From NCBI GenBank assembly GCA_012800215.1, contig JAAZJT010000093.1:1-15805 (forward strand): a DNA stretch of 15,805 nucleotides, written 5' to 3'. The notes beneath the pieces were generated by a model. The model did not search any database, had not been told where the DNA came from, and saw only the letters and a list, made by a program, of their open reading frames with translations. The stretch is from Bacillota bacterium. GTDB taxonomy: Bacteria > Bacillota > Dethiobacteria > Dethiobacterales > Dethiobacteraceae. Shown here one piece after another: positions 12,612 through 15,805 of the stretch; the first letter of the stretch is position 1; each line of letters begins with the position of its first letter. The position numbers were made by a program, and so were the translations under genes.

Positions 12612-13789
12612 TTTTCTTCAGACTCCAATGCTTTAGCAAATGATTCTCCTGCCTCCAAAGGTGAAAGATTAAATAAAGAAGCAATTGTTTGCCCTACATC
12701 AGCAAAAGTTTCGCGGACACCCAGGTTCACCGGTTTTACTTGCTTGCCATACACAAGCAGTGGCACGTACTCCCTAGTGTGGTCAGTATGTGGGTAGGTG
12801 GGATCGCAACCATGATCCGCAAGAATAATTAAAAGATCATCAGCGTCCATTTTTTGGCTAACCGTCTGGATTTGTTTGTCAACACGCTCCAAAGCCTGCG
12901 CATAGCCTTGAGCATCATTCCTATGCCCATAAACCATATCGAAATCAACAAGATTAACAAAGATTAAACCTTCAGTAAAACTCTTCATTAGCTCTAGCAA
13001 CTTATTCATGCCGTCATCATTATTTTTGGTATGTATAGCAACAGTTAATCCACGGCCGGCGAAAATATCTTTTATTTTCCCTATTCCTGCCACCTCATAA
13101 CCTGCAGCAACTAATTTATCTAAAATGGTCTCGCGCGGTGGCTGCAAAGAATAATCTCTACGATTTGCCGTGCGTTTAAAACTGCCAGGGCTGCCGATAA
13201 AGGGACGGGCAATAACACGTCCGACAGCAAAATCACCTGTTAATAGCCGGCGTGCAGTTTCACACCAGTAATAAAGTGTTGCCAGTGGCACAATATCCTC
13301 ATGGGCAGCTATTTGAAAAACACTATCTGCTGAGGTATAAACAATGGGGTTGCCACTTTGTAAATGTTGGGCACCAAGTCTCTCAATAATCTCTGTACCC
13401 GAAGCTTTAATGTTACCAAGTACGGGCCGCCCAATAGCGGCACTAAAAGGCTCGATTATTTCCGGTGGAAACCCATTCTCAAAAACTGGAAAAGGCTTAT
13501 CCAAAATGATGCCGCTTATTTCCCAGTGACCGGTTGTGGTGTCTTTACCGGAAGAACGTTCATTCATTTTACCGTATGCTGCCAATGGGTGTGCAGGGCA
13601 AGGCACACCAGGCACAGTTGTTAAACAACCTATACCCAGCGCTTGCAAAAAAGGAATATTAATGCTGCCCACAGCAGCAGCCGTATGGGCTAAAGTATTA
13701 CTGCCCGCATCTCCATACTGTGCTGCATCAGGGAGTTCGCCTACACCCAAACTGTCCAAAACAACCATAATTACACGTTTGATTTTCAT
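12608..13789 (-). CDS. deoB: Phosphopentomutase
   Basis: Manganese-dependent enzyme of the alkaline phosphatase superfamily (EC 5.4.2.7) that interconverts ribose-1-phosphate or deoxyribose-1-phosphate with the 5-phosphates, linking nucleoside breakdown to central metabolism. It is 393 aa from the ATG at 13789, which has AAGGAGAG 7 bases upstream; the longer frame to 13837 would run into xerD. The first metal site shows in VVLDSLGVGELPDA (Asp12). The active-site phosphothreonine lies in GKDTTTGHWE (Thr85 region), and the second metal site is LADHGCDPTYPHTDHTRE near the C-terminus. It follows xerD by 13 bases and overlaps pdp by 4, within one gene group. The same xerD-deoB order is found in B. 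subtilis. Confidence 0.96.
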   Translation of the reverse strand: MKIKRVIMVVLDSLGVGELPDAAQYGDAGSNTLAHTAAAVGSINIPFLQALGIGCLTTVPGVPCPAHPLAAYGKMNERSSGKDTTTGHWEISGIILDKPFPVFENGFPPEIIEPFSAAIGRPVLGNIKASGTEIIERLGAQHLQSGNPIVYTSADSVFQIAAHEDIVPLATLYYWCETARRLLTGDFAVGRVIARPFIGSPGSFKRTANRRDYSLQPPRETILDKLVAAGYEVAGIGKIKDIFAGRGLTVAIHTKNNDDGMNKLLELMKSFTEGLIFVNLVDFDMVYGHRNDAQGYAQALERVDKQIQTVSQKMDADDLLIILADHGCDPTYPHTDHTREYVPLLVYGKQVKPVNLGVRETFADVGQTIASLFNLSPLEAGESFAKALESEEK

Positions 13790-13802
13790 AAAGCTGCTCT
13801 CC

Positions 13803-14690
13803 TTATGCACGGGGATGGGTTTTCTTATAAATATCACGCAATTTACTTCTTGTTACTTGCGTATATATTTGTGTAGTAGAAATATCTGCATGCCCCAGCA
13901 TTTCTTGTACCGAACGTAAATCCGCCCCATTTTCTAAAAGATGTGTGGCAAAAGAGTGACGGAGAGTATGTGGTGTTATCCCTTTAACAATACCCGCCTT
14001 GCGGACATATTTTTTCAGTATTTTCCAAAAACCCTGACGTGTTAACCGTTTGCCGTGTTGATTAACAAACATGGCCTCCTCATCATGGCTGCGAATTAAT
14101 TTAGGGCGGCTGCGGTTTAAGTACTCACTAACATAGTGAACAGCCACAGACCCCATGGGAATAATGCGTTCCTTTGCACCTTTACCTGTGCAGCGAATAA
14201 AACCTGCTTCCAAATTTACATCCAACACATCCAAAGACATCAATTCAGAAACACGAATTCCTGTAGCATAAATAACTTCCAACATGGCCTTATCCCGGAT
14301 CCCCGCAACTTGCTGCACATCAGGCTGTTCAAGCAATAAATCCACTTCCTGTGTAGTCAAAACACGTGGAAGTTTCTTCTCCAATTTAGGCGATTCTAAA
14401 TCAACAGTAGGGTTTTCCACTATCAGCCTTTCCTGAAAAAGGTAGCTGTAAAACGAACGGATAGAAGCCATATTCCGAGATAAAGTTGAAGTGGCTTTGC
14501 CACTTTTTTTTAATGTTTGCAAATAACCTATAATATTATTACGTGTTACTTCTTTAAAATCATTAATATTTGCTTTCTTTAAGTAAGTGCAAAAGGCATG
14601 CAAATCCCGGTTATATGCTTCCAATGTATTGGCAGCCAAACCTTTTTCCACAGATATGTAATAAATAAAATCCCTGATAGTGTTTTCCAT
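13803..14690 (-). CDS. xerD: Site-specific tyrosine recombinase XerD
   Basis: Tyrosine recombinase that, with XerC-type partners, resolves chromosome dimers at dif before division. It is 295 aa, the standard length. The N-terminal SAM-like DNA-binding domain spans about 1-100 (VEKGLAANTLEAYNRDL). The catalytic set is complete: Arg146 (GIRVSEL), Lys170 (TGKGAKER), His241 and Arg244 (HTLRHSFATH), His267 (LGHAD) and nucleophile Tyr276. These positions follow E. coli XerD (148, 172, 244, 247, 270, 279) with a small constant offset. The ATG follows AAGGAGAG with good spacing. Its place between the DUF4227 gene and deoB matches the conserved Firmicute locus, so it is the chromosomal Xer protein rather than a mobile-element integrase. 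Confidence 0.96.
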   Translation of the reverse strand: MENTIRDFIYYISVEKGLAANTLEAYNRDLHAFCTYLKKANINDFKEVTRNNIIGYLQTLKKSGKATSTLSRNMASIRSFYSYLFQERLIVENPTVDLESPKLEKKLPRVLTTQEVDLLLEQPDVQQVAGIRDKAMLEVIYATGIRVSELMSLDVLDVNLEAGFIRCTGKGAKERIIPMGSVAVHYVSEYLNRSRPKLIRSHDEEAMFVNQHGKRLTRQGFWKILKKYVRKAGIVKGITPHTLRHSFATHLLENGADLRSVQEMLGHADISTTQIYTQVTRSKLRDIYKKTHPRA

Positions 14691-14783
14691 AACTGCTCTC
14701 CTTCTTTAAACAACACCTAAAACTTTTCCTATATTCGGAAATATTCTTCATCTTAGGAAGTTTTTCCTTTTCTTTTAGCAAAA

Positions 14784-15023
14784 TCATAACCCGTTTTGAT
14801 AAAAATCATGTAAAAAATATAAAAAACGTGTCATAGTATGTAATTTTTCCTTGGGTTGCTGTCGGCTGGCTGCAACTTTAATCGCCATACCGCGTGGTTC
14901 TCGGAAACTAACCATCTCCGGGTGTAATAAACGCAGGGCATAATAATGTATCAAGGGAAAAACTATTAATAAAAGCAAAAAAACAAGCAGTAAGCGAGTT
15001 AACTTTTTGCTGCTAAAAAACAT
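14784..15023 (-). CDS. Small membrane protein, DUF4227/YqzK-like
   Basis: A 79-aa protein with one strongly hydrophobic segment at about 8-28 (RLLLVFLLLLIVFPLIHYYA), then a short polar domain containing REPRGMAIKV. That last motif resembles the DUF4227 family (B. subtilis YqzK), which also sits between spoIIM and xerD. The ATG follows GGAGG, 6 bases away. The protein is likely anchored by its N-terminus; the orientation and role are unknown. I assign the family mainly from the motif and gene order, not from a search. The adjacent fur gene of B. subtilis is missing here; 93 bases between this gene and xerD hold no other open frame I would support. Confidence 0.7.
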   Translation of the reverse strand: MFFSSKKLTRLLLVFLLLLIVFPLIHYYALRLLHPEMVSFREPRGMAIKVAASRQQPKEKLHTMTRFLYFLHDFYQNGL

Positions 15024-15093
15024 CGCTTTCCTCCAAATTCAATTTAAAAATTTAATTAATAGCTATGATAGAAAATGTAAAATAGAACACTGC

Positions 15094-15720
15094 TTAAAGA
15101 ATAGACACCATTACACGCATACAAACCGGTGTCACCATTGCTTCTACAAGGCTGCCTACAGCAAAAGCCGCACCAATAATTAAAATAAGGACAGTATACT
15201 GCATAAATAATGTTGCCGGTGGCTTTTTTTGTATGCGGGACCGCAGCAAAAAAAGAGATGATGATACGGCAAAAACACCGGCTACAACAATGGCGGGAAA
15301 ATAAATTAGGTTTTGTGGCAAAATCGCTGCCAATGAAAATAAAATTCCACGCAAGACGTTTTGCTGCGCTAAAAAGCCTACAGTAAAGCCAATGGTAAAA
15401 CCGCGATAGCAAATACCTGCCAGGATAAATATAAACCCAAAAAATATATTACCACAGAACCAGATTAATAGAAGAAAAATACCATTTTCTATCAGCGAAC
15501 GTTGTAAAATGAGGGTTTGGTTTAGAGGCTCATCTAAAGTAAGGTAATCTAAAAAATTAAAGAAAATCTGATTTAATTCTGATATCTGCTGCGCTGTTAA
15601 TGATCGTACTGCTAAAGAACCGATAATAATTCCTATTGTAAAAAATGCAATAACTAGTAAATAAACACCCAGATTCTCTTCAAGGTGAGCCAATGCACCG
15701 TTTTGCCTTCCTTGACGCAT
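15094..15720 (-). CDS. spoIIM: Stage II sporulation protein M
   Basis: SpoIIM is a mother-cell membrane protein that, with SpoIID and SpoIIP, drives septal peptidoglycan remodelling and engulfment. It is 208 aa, the usual length, with a short basic N-terminus and about five hydrophobic segments (near 17-38, 78-102, 105-125, 135-160 and 170-195). Family-typical parts include LIENGIFLLLIWFCGNIFFG, RGFTIGFTVGFLA and LPQNLIYFPAIVVAG. The ATG at 15720 follows GGGGGGAA with good spacing. A sigma-E-like promoter lies 28-56 bases upstream, which fits its known mother-cell expression. It leads the conserved spoIIM-DUF4227-xerD-deoB gene group. The protein looks complete. Confidence 0.93.
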   Translation of the reverse strand: MRQGRQNGALAHLEENLGVYLLVIAFFTIGIIIGSLAVRSLTAQQISELNQIFFNFLDYLTLDEPLNQTLILQRSLIENGIFLLLIWFCGNIFFGFIFILAGICYRGFTIGFTVGFLAQQNVLRGILFSLAAILPQNLIYFPAIVVAGVFAVSSSLFLLRSRIQKKPPATLFMQYTVLILIIGAAFAVGSLVEAMVTPVCMRVMVSIL

Positions 15721-15747
15721 GCTGCTTCCCCCCTGTCCATCTGGCTC

Positions 15748-15776
15748 ATTATATGCAGATAAAACTTCCTATATGC
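15748..15776 (-). promoter_or_regulatory. Sigma-E-like promoter of spoIIM
   Basis: Minus strand: -35 GCATATA (15776-15770), 14 bases, -10 CATATAAT (15755-15748). The -35 matches KMATATT in 6 of 7 positions and the -10 matches CATACAMT in 7 of 8, with spacing inside the known 13-15 range. The -10 also contains TATAAT, but no sigma-A -35 is seen at the right distance. B. subtilis spoIIM is sigma-E dependent, which supports the call. Confidence 0.7.
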
Positions 15777-15805
15777 TTAGCTACTTATTAAGGCCCAATT
15801 CCGCG

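Noticed and set aside
13803..14690. Mobile-element integrase
   Set aside because: The tyrosine recombinase has XerD length, motifs and the conserved chromosomal neighbourhood; there are no attachment repeats or cargo genes.
14691..14783. Promoter or fur remnant between the DUF4227 gene and xerD
   Set aside because: A GAATATT resembling a sigma-E -35 has no matching -10, and the gap is too short and has no Fur-like coding sequence.
15056..15412. 118-codon minus-strand open frame overlapping spoIIM
   Set aside because: It is an alternative frame of spoIIM with no ribosome binding site or family features; spoIIM itself is clear.

Overview
The window is a contiguous piece of chromosome from an endospore-forming Firmicute, most likely in the class Clostridia. 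The evidence is the gene content (spoIIM, dacF, spoIIAA-spoIIAB-sigF, spoVAF), the gene order, strong GGAGG ribosome binding sites with occasional GTG or TTG starts, and a moderate-to-low GC content. Every gene I can support is on the minus strand, so gene order runs from high to low coordinates. No tRNA, rRNA, CRISPR array, transposase or prophage gene was seen.

Region 1 (15805 to 11295) is spoIIM, a small DUF4227/YqzK-like membrane protein, xerD, deoB and pdp, closed by a terminator. It matches the Bacillus subtilis order spoIIM-yqzK-fur-xerD-deoB, without fur. A sigma-E-like promoter lies in front of spoIIM. deoB and pdp overlap and form a (deoxy)nucleoside salvage pair.

Region 2 (11294 to 8421) is dacF, with its own terminator, followed by the forespore sigma factor operon spoIIAA-spoIIAB-sigF. 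The operon has a clear sigma-H promoter, a Spo0A-box-like site and two nearby dyads. A small hairpin spans the spoIIAB stop/sigF start junction, and a strong terminator follows the sigF stop codon directly. Unlike B. subtilis, no spoVAA-spoVAE genes follow sigF.

Region 3 (8420 to 4335) is a dodecin gene with a possible sigma-F promoter and a terminator, then spoVAF, then two overlapping genes for proteins related to 2-hydroxyacyl-CoA dehydratase/activase families. A GC-rich inverted and direct repeat element lies after them.

Region 4 (4334 to 1) starts at an extended -10 promoter. It is an apparent housekeeping operon: a DHH-CBS-CBS-tRNA nucleotidyltransferase fusion, a site-2 protease, trpS, and scpA (cut by the window edge). 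The fusion appears to lack the DHHA1 domain that normally follows DHH.

I see no wholly new multi-gene system. The best leads are the DHHA1-less fusion, the spoIIAB/sigF junction hairpin, the dodecin gene in a sporulation locus with a sigma-F-like promoter, the terminator almost abutting the spoVAF ribosome binding site, and the spoVAF-linked dehydratase-like pair.
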